The notes below the pieces were generated by a model that saw only the letters and a program-made list of their open reading frames with translations, searched no databases and was not told the DNA's origin. Made by a program: the position numbers and the translations under genes. DNA of 64,000 bases, taken from contig CAYPLH010000006.1 in assembly GCA_964411505.1 (NCBI GenBank), positions 62,001 through 126,000 on the forward strand, read 5' to 3'. Positions 1 through 10,122 of this stretch are shown in pieces (the stretch's first letter is position 1; each line of letters starts with the position of its first letter). The stretch is from CAYPLH01 sp964411505 (GTDB lineage: Bacteria > Bacillota > Clostridia > CAYPLH01 > DUMO01).

Positions 1-897
1 AAGCCTTATTGCATTGGCTTTTTCCATAAAAACTTTCTCAGGCAATATATAGACATATTTCCAGTCGGCTACTTCTGATTGAAGGAAGGAAACAGCTACT
101 CTCTCTCTATTTATTGTCTCATAGAAAAGACCATCAGGCTGCACAAGCTCATTGTAGTGAAATGATTCCGGCAGTACAAAATCCTGCGTAGAAAATAGGA
201 TATTATTGTTTTTATCAATAATATATACGATACCGTTGTTGACCCATCTTAAGTTGTTTATTGCGTTTATAAGACTGGTTCTTTTTAGCGTACACACAAA
301 TACTGCGGTAGGCTTCTCTGGCGAGCTAATCATAAATGACTGTACATATACAACATCATTTTTACTGTTGGATAAAGGTAAATACTCTCTGCTATGGTTA
401 GCTCCCAAAAAGGCAAACCACTGTTCATGTGTCATTCCCACCTCCCTGCCATATACTTCATAATACAAATTTGCATCGCAGGAAACTGACGCTTTTATTA
501 TCATATTGCTATTATTCAAATAGACATAAAAATCATTGATAAAATCATTAGAGGTTAAATATGCAGAAAAATCCTTTGTAATTTCATATGTCGCATAACG
601 TTCTTCTGCCTGAAACTGACTCCTTGAAAAAAACAATGGCATCAAATCCTGATGCTGCCCTATCTGAACGCTTAACCGTTCAACATTTGACAACTGAGCA
701 TCAGTCATTTGCTGAACCTGCTTTAACATTGCGGCATTAGCTTTGTTGATTTCACCCTCAATCACATTTATAGAGCAGGCATAAATAAGTCCTGCAACCA
801 ATATGGGTATAATCAAAATGCATATATACGAAAACATAAAGTAATATAAAGCACTTCGGTTTCTTATAAATACCTTTTTAAATATCAATGCCTTCAC
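1..897 (-). CDS. membrane-bound sensor/AraC-type regulator, N-terminal part (cut by window edge)
   Basis: The minus strand is open for 299 codons to the left edge. I chose the GTG at 897 because an AGGGG stretch lies just upstream and the protein then begins with a short basic segment followed by a hydrophobic membrane segment (about residues 20-45). The rest is an extracellular sensor region of the Cache type, ending near a second membrane segment that is cut off. The order of features, length and wording (for example a W-K-Y-V motif near residue 285) closely follow the N-terminal halves of the two complete AraC/Cache regulators at 36434 and 57973. By analogy it probably ends in an AraC helix-turn-helix, but a histidine kinase C-terminus is equally compatible with what is visible. 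It probably senses an extracellular sugar signal and controls a transporter operon further left. Confidence 0.75.
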   Translation of the reverse strand, partial: MKALIFKKVFIRNRSALYYFMFSYICILIIPILVAGLIYACSINVIEGEINKANAAMLKQVQQMTDAQLSNVERLSVQIGQHQDLMPLFFSRSQFQAEERYATYEITKDFSAYLTSNDFINDFYVYLNNSNMIIKASVSCDANLYYEVYGREVGMTHEQWFAFLGANHSREYLPLSNSKNDVVYVQSFMISSPEKPTAVFVCTLKRTSLINAINNLRWVNNGIVYIIDKNNNILFSTQDFVLPESFHYNELVQPDGLFYETINRERVAVSFLQSEVADWKYVYILPEKVFMEKANAIRL

Positions 898-1121
898 ACA
901 CCCCTAAATCCAAATATAAAATCAGTCAACACCACACTACGATCAATTTTTCACATGTCAATTCTATCATTTTTTCAAACACCGCCTAAGATACATGCCT
1001 CTATTGCGTGCATAACATTAAGTCTGCGATGGTGGGGGCAACCAATGCTTTAAGGCCTTGATAAAACGCGTCTTCTCAAATTTTATGCTAAAGTACCATG
1101 CTTACACGTTTTTTAAAACTG

Positions 1122-2297
1122 CTATGCCCCACTCTCCTTATATGCAGTATCCAGCATTGAGATAATATTTTCAGGAGGTACATCCCCCATAATGTTGTGT
1201 ACCTGGGAGAATACATATCCCGATCTCTGCTTAAATATACTCATGTTCTTCTTAACATTTTCCGCAACCTCTGCCGGCGTACCCGTACCAAGTACATTCT
1301 GCGTATCGCAACCGCCTCCCCAGAAAGTGATCTTGTCACCAAATTCATTTTTGAGTTCTTGCGGGTCCATGTTATCGGCTGAAATTTGCACCGGGTCTAT
1401 TATATCAATTCCGCAGTCAATTAGAATAGGAATAAATGGCTTAATTGATCCGCAGGTATGTACATGCACCTTCAAACCGCTATTTTCATGAATAAATTTG
1501 CAAAATTCCTTATAAAACGGAGCACTGATCTCCTCAAACGCTTTCGGGTTGCACCATGGGCCCTTTTGTGTTCCCAAATCCGAGCTTATCCTTACTGACT
1601 GTATATACTTACCCATCTTTTTTATGATCTTATGCGCTTTTGCAAGCTGATTATTAAGCTTTGCCCTGTTTTCCCAAATAACCTCTTCAGGGTCGAGCAG
1701 CATTTTCATCAGCCAGTCGGTGTTTGTACGAAAATATGCCGCAAAGCCTGGCAATGATGTATAATAATTGGTTTCCTTACAGATTTTCTCGGCTTCTTTA
1801 GCCAATGCGTCTATATAATCATCTTCGTCCACATTGCTTATATCCAGCCAATCGCCATCAAAAAAGAATCCTGCTTCAGGCATCTTCATATGTCCGTTGT
1901 TGTAATTTACGATCCAGCTTCCATCCTCGTTTTTTGAAGGCTTTACATGAGACGGTATGATGAAGCTGTATTCCTCCCTTACGTTCCACCTGTATGGATT
2001 TTTCCATGGCAGGTGAAGCATAATACAATCGCATTTAAACCTCTCAAGTATTTCTTCATCAACCCGGGCGAGCATCTGAACCATATCTACAATCTCAATA
2101 TTATCAATTGACAGACCCATATGCTTCCTTAAATTCCAATATGCAAAGGCTGATATGCCTGTAGATGTAGTCATTCCCAAATCAATAGGAACCCTGTCAA
2201 CAGGCTCATGGTTTACTGCCTTAATTACACGCTCTCGTGAAGTCATCTGTTTTCCGCTAAAAGTAGCGGTTTCTTTTTCATGGCCGGTATTCATCAT
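1122..2297 (-). CDS. uroporphyrinogen decarboxylase (URO-D)/MtaA-CmuA-type methyltransferase family protein
   Basis: The 391-residue protein has the family's N-terminal Arg-Val-Pro region (DRVPIDLG, about residue 35) and the full URO-D barrel length. A His-X-Cys pair (HTC, about residues 278-280) and a later Cys in WGGGC (about 328) match the H-X-C-Xn-C zinc motif of MtaA/CmuA/MtbA cobalamin methyltransferases, which true uroporphyrinogen decarboxylases lack. I infer methyl transfer from a corrinoid or a methylated substrate rather than haem synthesis; no corrinoid protein is encoded nearby. No signal peptide, so cytoplasmic. It is the last gene of the long locus that starts at 14912, 115 bp after the propeller gene, with a GGAG site before its ATG. 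Substrate unknown; removal of O-methyl groups from imported methylated sugars is one guess. Confidence 0.8.
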   Translation of the reverse strand: MMNTGHEKETATFSGKQMTSRERVIKAVNHEPVDRVPIDLGMTTSTGISAFAYWNLRKHMGLSIDNIEIVDMVQMLARVDEEILERFKCDCIMLHLPWKNPYRWNVREEYSFIIPSHVKPSKNEDGSWIVNYNNGHMKMPEAGFFFDGDWLDISNVDEDDYIDALAKEAEKICKETNYYTSLPGFAAYFRTNTDWLMKMLLDPEEVIWENRAKLNNQLAKAHKIIKKMGKYIQSVRISSDLGTQKGPWCNPKAFEEISAPFYKEFCKFIHENSGLKVHVHTCGSIKPFIPILIDCGIDIIDPVQISADNMDPQELKNEFGDKITFWGGGCDTQNVLGTGTPAEVAENVKKNMSIFKQRSGYVFSQVHNIMGDVPPENIISMLDTAYKESGA

Positions 2298-2412
2298 TGA
2301 TTCTCCTTAGATGTCAATTTATTCAGCTTTGCTGAGCGAGTTCACTACCAAATGCATTTTTCTCAGTATATGCTGCAGCTGCCCTGGCATTCCTTTCAAA
2401 TGGCAGTCACTT

Positions 2413-3789
2413 CTATAGTCCTGCAATTATGCCAAGGTTTGATCCGCTTGCTGATAATCTGTTTCCTAATTTATAAAAAGGATGCTCATATCTTGCTTTT
2501 GCTTCAGTGCAATCAACTGCATTTTTATCCCCCCAGATACGCACTATGCCCTCGGGATAATATATAAGCAGCTGTTCTCCCGGGTAATCAATTAGTTTTG
2601 ATGCCATAGCAACCTGACCTCCGGTTTGTGCTATGACATTTCCATACATATCAAGCAGCATACCATTTCCCGCAAATTCGTGAATACCGTCACCATTAAT
2701 ATCTACAGGTACTGTACGATATGTGCTAAATGGAAGCGATACCTCCTCCCCGGTAAGAGCGTTAAAGGTATATTCAATGCACCCTTTATGAAAGAGTCCG
2801 TCGGGACCTGCGGTTTTACCGTCAATTCTTGTTGCCATGGCAATGTGTCCATGTTCTTCGCCCATCCTTGCAACCCAGCTCATATCCATGTGTCCCGCCT
2901 CCACACTGCCCCACACCCTATTTCCTTTATCATCATAAAGGTTCACTCTGGGTGAAGATTTGGCATCCGATTCTCGAGCGGTAAAAATGTACCACCTTTT
3001 ACTTTTTGGATCATACACAGGATGTATTCCATCCGAATGTCCTTTGTAACTATCCCTATCGGCGCAAAACAATTCTTTTCCGGTGTCTATTTCTATGCAT
3101 CTCTCTCCCCAGAGAATCTCGTCCACTCCGTCATTATTTAAATCAATCACTGGGCACTTGTGACTTCCTCTGGCTCCTGGAGCATCTCCGGAAATTTCTA
3201 GGCTCCAGCGCCCACTCATATTCTTGTTCCAGCCTTGAAGATACATATGCTTGTATGTTCCCTGCGCACTAATGAGCACCGGCTCTCCCTTAACATATCC
3301 GCCCATGATAAAATTACGAAAGGTTTGTCCGATATTTTGTGTGAAGCCACCGTAGCTTGGCCAGACCCACTGCCCCATTACATCTCCGTTTTTTGCATCA
3401 AGCCTTTCCAGGCGGTAGCTTTTTAATCCTAATGGATGAGATTGATCTATATTGTTTACATACCATATTTCATCCGAACCGTCACCGTCTAAGTCAAAGG
3501 GAAACACAGGACAGAACCAATGGCCAGGTATTACACCTTTTCCCAGATCCTTTTCCCAGAGAATTTCCCCCGTTTGAGTAAAAAGCATCATCTTCAAGGT
3601 ATCATTTGGAAAAAAGAACATTTCATGATACGGATCTACCTCAAAATCCGAACAGTATATTGCCAGAACGGCCTTTTCTCTGTCGCCTCCCAGGCAAACA
3701 GGAATAGCTCTAAGCTGTCCTAATTTTGATCTTAAATTTAATTCCAAAACAACCTCAGGATCGTAAGTATGACTTTTCAAATTAACCAT
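2413..3789 (-). CDS. cytoplasmic beta-propeller protein with FG-GAP-like Asp-rich loops, possible polysaccharide lyase
   Basis: The protein has 458 residues and no signal peptide or membrane segment. It is built of repeated short beta-strand units with Asp-rich, probably calcium-binding loops: DLDGDGSDEIW (about 100), DLNNDGVDEILW (about 215) and DINGDGIHEF (about 365). This pattern is known from FG-GAP/VCBS propellers and from propeller lyases such as rhamnogalacturonan lyases of family PL11 and the shorter ulvan-type lyases of PL24/PL25; the length fits the latter group better. I cannot identify the catalytic His/Tyr by eye. Conserved-looking segments such as GSHKCPV and HSDGIHPVYDP suggest an active-site face rather than a purely structural propeller. 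It sits in the same operon as the permeases upstream, consistent with processing of an imported oligosaccharide. Lyase activity is inference. Confidence 0.6.
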   Translation of the reverse strand: MVNLKSHTYDPEVVLELNLRSKLGQLRAIPVCLGGDREKAVLAIYCSDFEVDPYHEMFFFPNDTLKMMLFTQTGEILWEKDLGKGVIPGHWFCPVFPFDLDGDGSDEIWYVNNIDQSHPLGLKSYRLERLDAKNGDVMGQWVWPSYGGFTQNIGQTFRNFIMGGYVKGEPVLISAQGTYKHMYLQGWNKNMSGRWSLEISGDAPGARGSHKCPVIDLNNDGVDEILWGERCIEIDTGKELFCADRDSYKGHSDGIHPVYDPKSKRWYIFTARESDAKSSPRVNLYDDKGNRVWGSVEAGHMDMSWVARMGEEHGHIAMATRIDGKTAGPDGLFHKGCIEYTFNALTGEEVSLPFSTYRTVPVDINGDGIHEFAGNGMLLDMYGNVIAQTGGQVAMASKLIDYPGEQLLIYYPEGIVRIWGDKNAVDCTEAKARYEHPFYKLGNRLSASGSNLGIIAGL

Positions 3790-3835
3790 TTTTCCCTCCT
3801 ATTCAAGCAGCAGGATCTCGCCTCTCCACAGGCAT

Positions 3836-4831
3836 CTACTCTCCCGTCAGCCCTGTTCGCTCAATTCCTTGCATAAATTTCTTCTGTAAGAAGCCAAAGA
3901 CAATCAAAATGGGTGTTATTACCATAAAGGTTCCTGCCATAAGCACAGCATTATTAATTGAATTTTCCTGATCAATTAATTGCATATCTTCAAACATTTC
4001 TTCGGGAGGCAGATTTACAAGTCTGACTATATTGTTCAACCGAGCCGGGAGCATTGTCATAGTAGCCTTTTGAGCATATATTCCCGGTTCGTAAAAATCG
4101 TTCCAATGCCATACCATTGATAAAACCACTGTAACCAATAATGCTGACTGTGCTATGGGAAGCACGATCCTCCAATATGTCATCAAAAAGCCCGCTCCAT
4201 CAATCTTAGCTGCATTTTCCAGATCTTTGGGAAGCCCCAAATAATACTGCCGGAATATGAATATAAAAAGTGTTCCTTTAAGCCCGTATCCCAAAAAGGT
4301 CGGCACAATAATCGGAAGATAGGAGTTCAACCACCCAAAATTAGCATATACCATATACATCGGTACAATCAGTGTTTGTACCGGAACAATGAGAGCTAAA
4401 ATTACCAGTAAAAAAAGAACCTTCTTACACGGAAAATTATATCTCGCAAAGCCATATCCGATTAATGAGCATGACAATAGATGACCAATAACAGTTACTA
4501 TAGTTATGAAAACTGAGTTCTTGGCATAGGTAAAATAGTCAAGCGCTCGGTAAGCAATAATATAATTTTCAAACTTCAAATCTCTCGGTACCCAATTGAC
4601 CAATATATTATTTAAGTCAGCATTGGTCTTTAATGAATTAACCAGCATATATAGGAATGGGAACAGAAAAACGAAGGAAAACCCGGACAGTAGCAGGTAT
4701 GTGCCTGTCCTTGTGAGTGCTGCGCCAATCCTCTTTGGATTCGTTATAAATTCATATGCTCTTTGCATAACAGGAAAGTCCCGCTTCGCTGGCTTTTCTA
4801 AAGCTATTCCTCTAGATACTCTTTCTTTCAT
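3836..4831 (-). CDS. sugar ABC transporter permease, MalG-type
   Basis: Inner-membrane subunit of a carbohydrate ABC importer. Six membrane segments are visible, followed by the EAA loop that contacts the ATPase (ENAAKIDGAGFLMTYWRIVLP, split here as ENAAKIDGAG and YWRIVLP, about residues 215-237). The ATG at 4831 is preferred over an upstream in-frame ATG at 4861 because AAGGAG precedes it; this start overlaps the preceding permease gene by about 20 bp, which suggests translational coupling. It pairs with the MalF-type gene at 4812. The window also holds a second permease pair in the same operon (10123 and 11049). No ATP-binding subunit is encoded nearby. Confidence 0.93.
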   Translation of the reverse strand: MKERVSRGIALEKPAKRDFPVMQRAYEFITNPKRIGAALTRTGTYLLLSGFSFVFLFPFLYMLVNSLKTNADLNNILVNWVPRDLKFENYIIAYRALDYFTYAKNSVFITIVTVIGHLLSCSLIGYGFARYNFPCKKVLFLLVILALIVPVQTLIVPMYMVYANFGWLNSYLPIIVPTFLGYGLKGTLFIFIFRQYYLGLPKDLENAAKIDGAGFLMTYWRIVLPIAQSALLVTVVLSMVWHWNDFYEPGIYAQKATMTMLPARLNNIVRLVNLPPEEMFEDMQLIDQENSINNAVLMAGTFMVITPILIVFGFLQKKFMQGIERTGLTGE

Positions 4832-5717
4832 TTCTTTTCGCTCCTTTTGCTTCGGCAACATAAACGTACCGGTTCAGTATTCCCATTACCAAAAACACAA
4901 CTATGAGTATAAACAAAAAGTAAATCCAGCCCATTGCTGCCGCGTATTCAAACTGTATCTTACTGAAGGCTTGTTCTTGAATATAGGCAAGTATCGGGTT
5001 AGTTACGTTTGTAAATGAATCTATCAGTGTATATATAATATTTAAAAGCATGATTGGGGAAATCATGGGAAGTGTGATTTTCCAAAACATTTCCCATTCT
5101 GTAGCTCCATCTATTTTTGCCGATTCATAGAGGGAGTCGGGAATGCTCTGAAGTCCTGAAAGAAATAGTAAAATCTGGACACCTGAGCCCCACAAAACCA
5201 CAACTATAACTCCAAAAAATGTGTCTATGGCGTTTACCACACTAGTTCCTAAATATGCCAGTATTTCTCTCGGGATTAAGCTTCCGTCTCCCAAAAAAAC
5301 AACCTGCTTGTCAACACCTTGATTAAGGAGCTGCTTCATAACTTCACCCATCCCAAGTAGAAAAGGTATAAAGAATACCGTTCTGAAAAACCCTCTGAAT
5401 CTTATCTTCTTATTAATCAGGATCGCCAAAATCAGTGAAAATACTATAATGAGAGGAGCCTTAGTAAGAGTCTGTTTAACTATATCTAAAAACATCGGCA
5501 CAAATTCGGTGTCCACCAAAAAAGCTCTCAGATAGTTTGCCGTTCCCTCCCATTCTATCTTAAAACCCAGCATTTTTACCACCTTACCAAAGCTAAGCTT
5601 GATTGATACAAACAGTGGAAAGATAAAAAAGAGAGCGGACCCTAAGATAAATGGCGAAACAAACACTAAGCCTTCAAGCATCTGTTTTTTCTCCATGTTG
5701 AAACGAATTTTTTTCAT
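4812..5717 (-). CDS. sugar ABC transporter permease, MalF/UgpA-type
   Basis: A 301-residue membrane protein with six predicted spans and an EAA loop (ESAKIDGATEWEMFWKITLP, about residues 205-224). It is the MalF-like partner of the MalG-like permease that follows. Its ATG overlaps the stop of the DUF5696 gene by four bases (ATGA), and its own end overlaps the next gene, so all three are probably translated together. A hydrophilic insert between spans 3 and 4 (about 130-160, GVDKQVVFLGDGS) is longer than in minimal permeases. The cognate solute-binding protein is most likely the large one at 11958, because no other is present in this operon. Confidence 0.93.
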   Translation of the reverse strand: MKKIRFNMEKKQMLEGLVFVSPFILGSALFFIFPLFVSIKLSFGKVVKMLGFKIEWEGTANYLRAFLVDTEFVPMFLDIVKQTLTKAPLIIVFSLILAILINKKIRFRGFFRTVFFIPFLLGMGEVMKQLLNQGVDKQVVFLGDGSLIPREILAYLGTSVVNAIDTFFGVIVVVLWGSGVQILLFLSGLQSIPDSLYESAKIDGATEWEMFWKITLPMISPIMLLNIIYTLIDSFTNVTNPILAYIQEQAFSKIQFEYAAAMGWIYFLFILIVVFLVMGILNRYVYVAEAKGAKRNERKSI

Positions 5718-7954
5718 TTGAGCGTCCCTCCCTTTTCAACCACCAGGTAATCCAGACCATTAACCTTGTATCCGTCACAGATCACTTCTTCGTCGTCATA
5801 ATTTATATAAATAGTCGTACCATTGCTATACCCAACCCGATATATATTCTCTGCAATACTTTCATGCTTGATTATTTTCGCATTCCACACGCCTTTTAAC
5901 CGTATGTTAAACTCCTTATATACATCAGAAGCAATTTCGGACCAATCCTTGTAGTAGGATGTAAAGAGCAAATTATACCCTGTATTCCTTAAATTAACCG
6001 ACCTTTGATAGGTCAGCTCAAAATACGGCATACACCCGTACTCAACCCATCTAAGCTTATCAAGTTTAAATTCACTTGAGAGATTTCCCGGAACCGAAGA
6101 ATAAGGGATCAGTCCGTGCACTACCATCTGGTAAAACGGAACGGCTTCATCGGTGATATAGTAATTGGAGCTTTTTAACGGTATATTATACAATCGGTCA
6201 GCATAGGGGAGAACATACTGATTTCCGCCTTCAATCGCAATCAACTTGTTTTCTCTTTGAGCCGCTTCCAAAACCTCTTCCCATTTGCCTGTGGTTTGTG
6301 ATCTTCCTGATGGATTTTTTCTGTTATAGTCATGAAGAATTAACGCACCTATGTTTTCCATAGCTATTCCTTCGTATCCTACTTTTTTTGATTCCATAAG
6401 AAAGCTCAAAACCTTTTTAAGCACAACAGCAGGGTTCAAAAAAAACAAATTTTGTTTTTTATCACTAACCGGTATACTACTCCCGTGCAATACCACATCT
6501 TGATCAGTAGAAAATTTCCCACTTTTAGCGGAAATCAGATTAAAATCACTTTGTAAAAACAGTGTAATATTATTATTTGCTGCGTAATCTGCATATTTTT
6601 CAAGACCGGCTTCTCCTCCTAACCGTTTTTCAGGCGGCCAGTTGACAGAGGATGTGTCATAACCGCCCTTTGCCCAGCCTTTAAGCATTACCTGCATTGA
6701 GTCTACACCATTATTGTGAAACTCATCACTGATTGCAACTGCATTACTAAAGGTTGTCATGGAAATGAATTTATCAAAAATCATTCTCTCTTTCTTGATA
6801 CCCATAAAAAGGTCTATACCTAAAGGTATTGAGTCGTTTTCATCAATACTGGACTTAATCATATTATTTTCTAATAAATATTCTCTGTATACATTGGCCA
6901 TACCACTATAATCAGCTTTTTCGTCACTTAAGAAAAATATCATAACTTCCCTGTCCTCGGCGATTAAATCCTTGTCAGCACGGGTTCCAATAGGTCTTTG
7001 GGACATGCTGACTCCGTTAACGGTGATGTTCGAGAGGTTGAAGCTATAAAAATGCCGATAACTGAATTCAAAATATATTCTGTTTAAGGCTACTGATGCA
7101 CCTTCAGGCGCAACCTTAATATTTGTCTCCTCTGCGCCTTTGCAAACTGCTGCAAGCATTGCATTGGAACCATTTTTTATCCCATATACCGGAAGCATCG
7201 CATTATACTCCCCATTATATTCTCTTAGCATGTATTGATCCAAATCCACTTTTTCAGGGCTGTAAATAGTCCATGTATACTCCTTAACGCTGGCTGGGCG
7301 CTGTTTCACATTTTCATATCTTGTGATTGCGCCGCTGCCGTCCGGATAAAGCATATATCCGTTTATACTACTGTCTGCCGCACCAAAGAAGGGCATAACC
7401 TCTATACTAACAAGTCCTCTTTGTCCGCTCTGTATTATCTTATCAACAGGCAAGCTATAAACAAGTCTGTCATTCTCAAGTTTTACCACTAGAGTAATAT
7501 TGAAACCTAGCGATGTAAAATCAAAAGAAGCCGACAATCCATTTGCTATACGCTTCACTTCAATATTCTCAACATCAGTGGATGAATAGGCTTTTCTTGT
7601 AGTGCCGTCATCGCTTGAAAGATCGGCGTGACTGATTACTAGCATGGAGGTCATATATGAAGTCCACAGCTTATTTACCTTTTCCATATTAAATACATCG
7701 TTATCTACCACAGACTTCCACAAGTATCCGTTCCTGTTATCTCTGACAGCGATGATCCCTGTTTCCATATTGCCGTACAATGTAAGGGTTTCTGATTGAG
7801 CCAGCTTTTCATAACCAGAAGGTTTTTCCCATGCCGCTGCAGCAATACCCGACAAGGCTGTTTGAACAGCAGTAGTCAAGATAAGAAGAATCAACACCTT
7901 AGCTATGATTTGGGTCGGCTTTCTATGAGCAGAACTTAAATTTTGTTTATTCAT
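5714..7954 (-). CDS. DUF5696-type secreted or membrane-anchored protein, glycosidase-like architecture
   Basis: 746 residues with an N-terminal hydrophobic segment (about 18-42) that could be a signal peptide or anchor. The first half (about 45-330) looks like a beta-sandwich of the galactose-mutarotase type. The second half (about 350-700) reads like a TIM barrel: repeated strand-helix units such as GVDSMQVMLKGWAKGGYD and NNNITLFLQSDF recall GH101-like and GH31-like barrels. I recognise it as resembling DUF5696 proteins found next to NHL/Yip1 proteins and sugar permeases in Paenibacillus-type genomes; no function has been established to my knowledge. Both flanks here are transport genes, so a role in capturing or trimming the imported glycan at the membrane is inferred. 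Catalytic acids cannot be assigned with confidence. The ATG at 7954 has an AAAGGA site. Confidence 0.65.
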   Translation of the reverse strand: MNKQNLSSAHRKPTQIIAKVLILLILTTAVQTALSGIAAAAWEKPSGYEKLAQSETLTLYGNMETGIIAVRDNRNGYLWKSVVDNDVFNMEKVNKLWTSYMTSMLVISHADLSSDDGTTRKAYSSTDVENIEVKRIANGLSASFDFTSLGFNITLVVKLENDRLVYSLPVDKIIQSGQRGLVSIEVMPFFGAADSSINGYMLYPDGSGAITRYENVKQRPASVKEYTWTIYSPEKVDLDQYMLREYNGEYNAMLPVYGIKNGSNAMLAAVCKGAEETNIKVAPEGASVALNRIYFEFSYRHFYSFNLSNITVNGVSMSQRPIGTRADKDLIAEDREVMIFFLSDEKADYSGMANVYREYLLENNMIKSSIDENDSIPLGIDLFMGIKKERMIFDKFISMTTFSNAVAISDEFHNNGVDSMQVMLKGWAKGGYDTSSVNWPPEKRLGGEAGLEKYADYAANNNITLFLQSDFNLISAKSGKFSTDQDVVLHGSSIPVSDKKQNLFFLNPAVVLKKVLSFLMESKKVGYEGIAMENIGALILHDYNRKNPSGRSQTTGKWEEVLEAAQRENKLIAIEGGNQYVLPYADRLYNIPLKSSNYYITDEAVPFYQMVVHGLIPYSSVPGNLSSEFKLDKLRWVEYGCMPYFELTYQRSVNLRNTGYNLLFTSYYKDWSEIASDVYKEFNIRLKGVWNAKIIKHESIAENIYRVGYSNGTTIYINYDDEEVICDGYKVNGLDYLVVEKGGTLK

Positions 7955-7981
7955 CTATTATCATTCCTTTCCACTGTTTTC

Positions 7982-10108
7982 TTATTGCAATGCCATCTTG
8001 ATTTCATGAAAGACTCCGGAAACAAACTGGCAAAGTCTTCCTATAAGCACATACCCCAAAATTGATACCAGCCATACAAGCACCATCGTTAAACCGCTTA
8101 TAACGTAAATTACAACTGCCTTTATAAATGAATAGTCATTTAATCTCTTAAGACTTATAAAAACCAGCAATAAAATCCACAACCAGGTTCCGTTTATTAA
8201 AACCGCATAGAGTGTCACTTCTCCCCTAGAAAGTATTCTGGATAAGCCTGACAATGGCAATGTTGTCAGTATATAAGGTATCATGCAGTAGGTTGATGCA
8301 AGAAAGATCTCACTGATCTTGGATTCACCATCTAAAATTGCCGTAACAGCAAAGCTGGCTACTACCCATGTAAGAATAGGAAGCAACAGCTTTACAGCTT
8401 CCAGCACCAGATTGGAATTTTGTATATCAACATCCGCCAACGGGTAATGTACAACAAAAAGGTAGAATACTCGTGTCAGCAAAACTAAACCTAAAATAAC
8501 CATCCCCGGAATCACGTTCAACCTTCCACGCCCGTTTTTGATAGCATCAAAAACCTCTGCAGGGTGAAATACTGTACCAAAGGACATTTTAAGACCTTCA
8601 AGTATTCCCATTCTTCTCGACGAATTCTTGGAAAAATCACTGACAGCATTTTCAGAAATCTTACGGATCAGTGAAATAATTTTAATCAGAATTAAAACAC
8701 TTATGACCGCTATCAGTGCCACTAATGCAAAATGCTCTCTGAAAATATCATACCGATACTCTAAAAAGGCTTTGGAATACCCCTGACGGTCTTCCGCCAA
8801 AACATATTCTTCCATTGCCTCTTCCCACTGCTCTTTTTTATAAAGAGAATTAGCAATACCCTGATGTGCTAGCCTAAAGTTTTCATCTATTTTCAGCACC
8901 TCTTGCCATTTTTCATACGTTTCTTCATATTTTCCCTGGGAATATAATAATATAGCTTCATGTACCTTTTCAATAAAACCGGTAGGTCGGAATATCTGTA
9001 GATTTCCCATTACACGGTCAAGCACATAAATCCGCCCCTCTTTATCGACTGCTATAGCTGATGGCATGTTGAACTTCCCCTTTTGGACTCCCCTACCGCC
9101 AAAAACAGTTAAAAGATTGCCCTCCGGATCATATTGGTATATCTTTGCTGTTTGCTCCTCTACCACTGTTACTATTCCGTTTTCATCAACCGCAATATCT
9201 TTGAATATTGGATTAATCGGTAGACCCTCATCATCAACCCTTTCGCCGAAGTAAAAGCTATCAGATTCCAGCTTGAGACCGGTTAAAAAACCAAGGAGCT
9301 TACTGCTGCCCTTTCCATACTTTCTGTATATATTATTTCCTACCGAGTTCAGCTTCTTTATTTCACCCTCTGACCTGTCAAGACTTGTGGCATACAGCAT
9401 TCCGTCTTTATCCATGGTCATGTTGATATAGGAGGCAGCTGTTCTTTTTCTTACTACCCTTTTTTGCTCGTCTGAAGCAAACATTCTAAGAAGTGATTCA
9501 ACCAAGCTATAGCCTATTTCGGTCTGTCCTACATAACCTCTGAAACGGTTATAGGCATCCATCATAAATATTGTCTGCCCTTTTGTGACGTAAATGTATC
9601 CGGTAGGTCCTATGAGTATTTTGGATGGTTCAAAGGTAAAGCTCTCCCCCAACAAATCTGATTCGGGTCTTATAAATTCCTCAACATATTCTCCCTCCGA
9701 AGAAAGATGGACAATTCGCGAATTTCCAGTATCAGCAACATAAAGGTTACCCTGCTCGTCCACATAAACGCCCTGAGGCTTAAAAAACATTTTGTCCTCT
9801 GGACCATTAAATACAGCCACAAAATTTCCTTCCTCGTCCAGCTTAACAATCCTGTTGTTTCCTGTATCAACTATAAAGATGAACCCCTGTTCATTTATAA
9901 AAAGATCATTAGGCTCATTGAAATACGTTGATTCACCTGCAGAGCTTATTGTATTATTGATTACCTGGCTCAATGTATAGCTTTCAGGGATGGGAGTGCG
10001 AACTCCGTCATGCAGGGTATAATCTCTTGCAGCCGCTTGCGAAACAGGCACTATAAGAGCAATTAATATCAGCATAATGCATATTTTTGTTATATTTATT
10101 CTTTTCAC
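7982..10108 (-). CDS. NHL-repeat/TPR protein with C-terminal Yip1-like membrane domain
   Basis: 708 residues. A cleavable signal (residues 1-26, ending SQAAA) is followed by several NHL propeller repeats (about 45-380; repeated phrases such as LFINEQGFIFIVDTGNNRIV and VYVDEQGNLYVADTGNSRIV). Then comes a short TPR region (about 390-440, YSQGKYEETYEKWQEVL), a transmembrane segment (about 460-480), and a Yip1-like block of five or so membrane spans (about 500-695). The propeller would face outside and the Yip1 block lies in the membrane. The gene is between two permease pairs and 14-27 bp from its neighbours, so it is part of the transporter operon. Its role is unknown; an assembly or coupling factor for the dual-permease system is a guess. 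Confidence 0.8.
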   Translation of the reverse strand: MKRINITKICIMLILIALIVPVSQAAARDYTLHDGVRTPIPESYTLSQVINNTISSAGESTYFNEPNDLFINEQGFIFIVDTGNNRIVKLDEEGNFVAVFNGPEDKMFFKPQGVYVDEQGNLYVADTGNSRIVHLSSEGEYVEEFIRPESDLLGESFTFEPSKILIGPTGYIYVTKGQTIFMMDAYNRFRGYVGQTEIGYSLVESLLRMFASDEQKRVVRKRTAASYINMTMDKDGMLYATSLDRSEGEIKKLNSVGNNIYRKYGKGSSKLLGFLTGLKLESDSFYFGERVDDEGLPINPIFKDIAVDENGIVTVVEEQTAKIYQYDPEGNLLTVFGGRGVQKGKFNMPSAIAVDKEGRIYVLDRVMGNLQIFRPTGFIEKVHEAILLYSQGKYEETYEKWQEVLKIDENFRLAHQGIANSLYKKEQWEEAMEEYVLAEDRQGYSKAFLEYRYDIFREHFALVALIAVISVLILIKIISLIRKISENAVSDFSKNSSRRMGILEGLKMSFGTVFHPAEVFDAIKNGRGRLNVIPGMVILGLVLLTRVFYLFVVHYPLADVDIQNSNLVLEAVKLLLPILTWVVASFAVTAILDGESKISEIFLASTYCMIPYILTTLPLSGLSRILSRGEVTLYAVLINGTWLWILLLVFISLKRLNDYSFIKAVVIYVISGLTMVLVWLVSILGYVLIGRLCQFVSGVFHEIKMALQ

Positions 10109-10122
10109 CTTATACCACCCCC

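Noticed and set aside
206..463. Plus-strand 85-codon frame
   Set aside because: Antisense shadow within the truncated sensor/regulator gene, which has a coherent Cache-type protein on the other strand.
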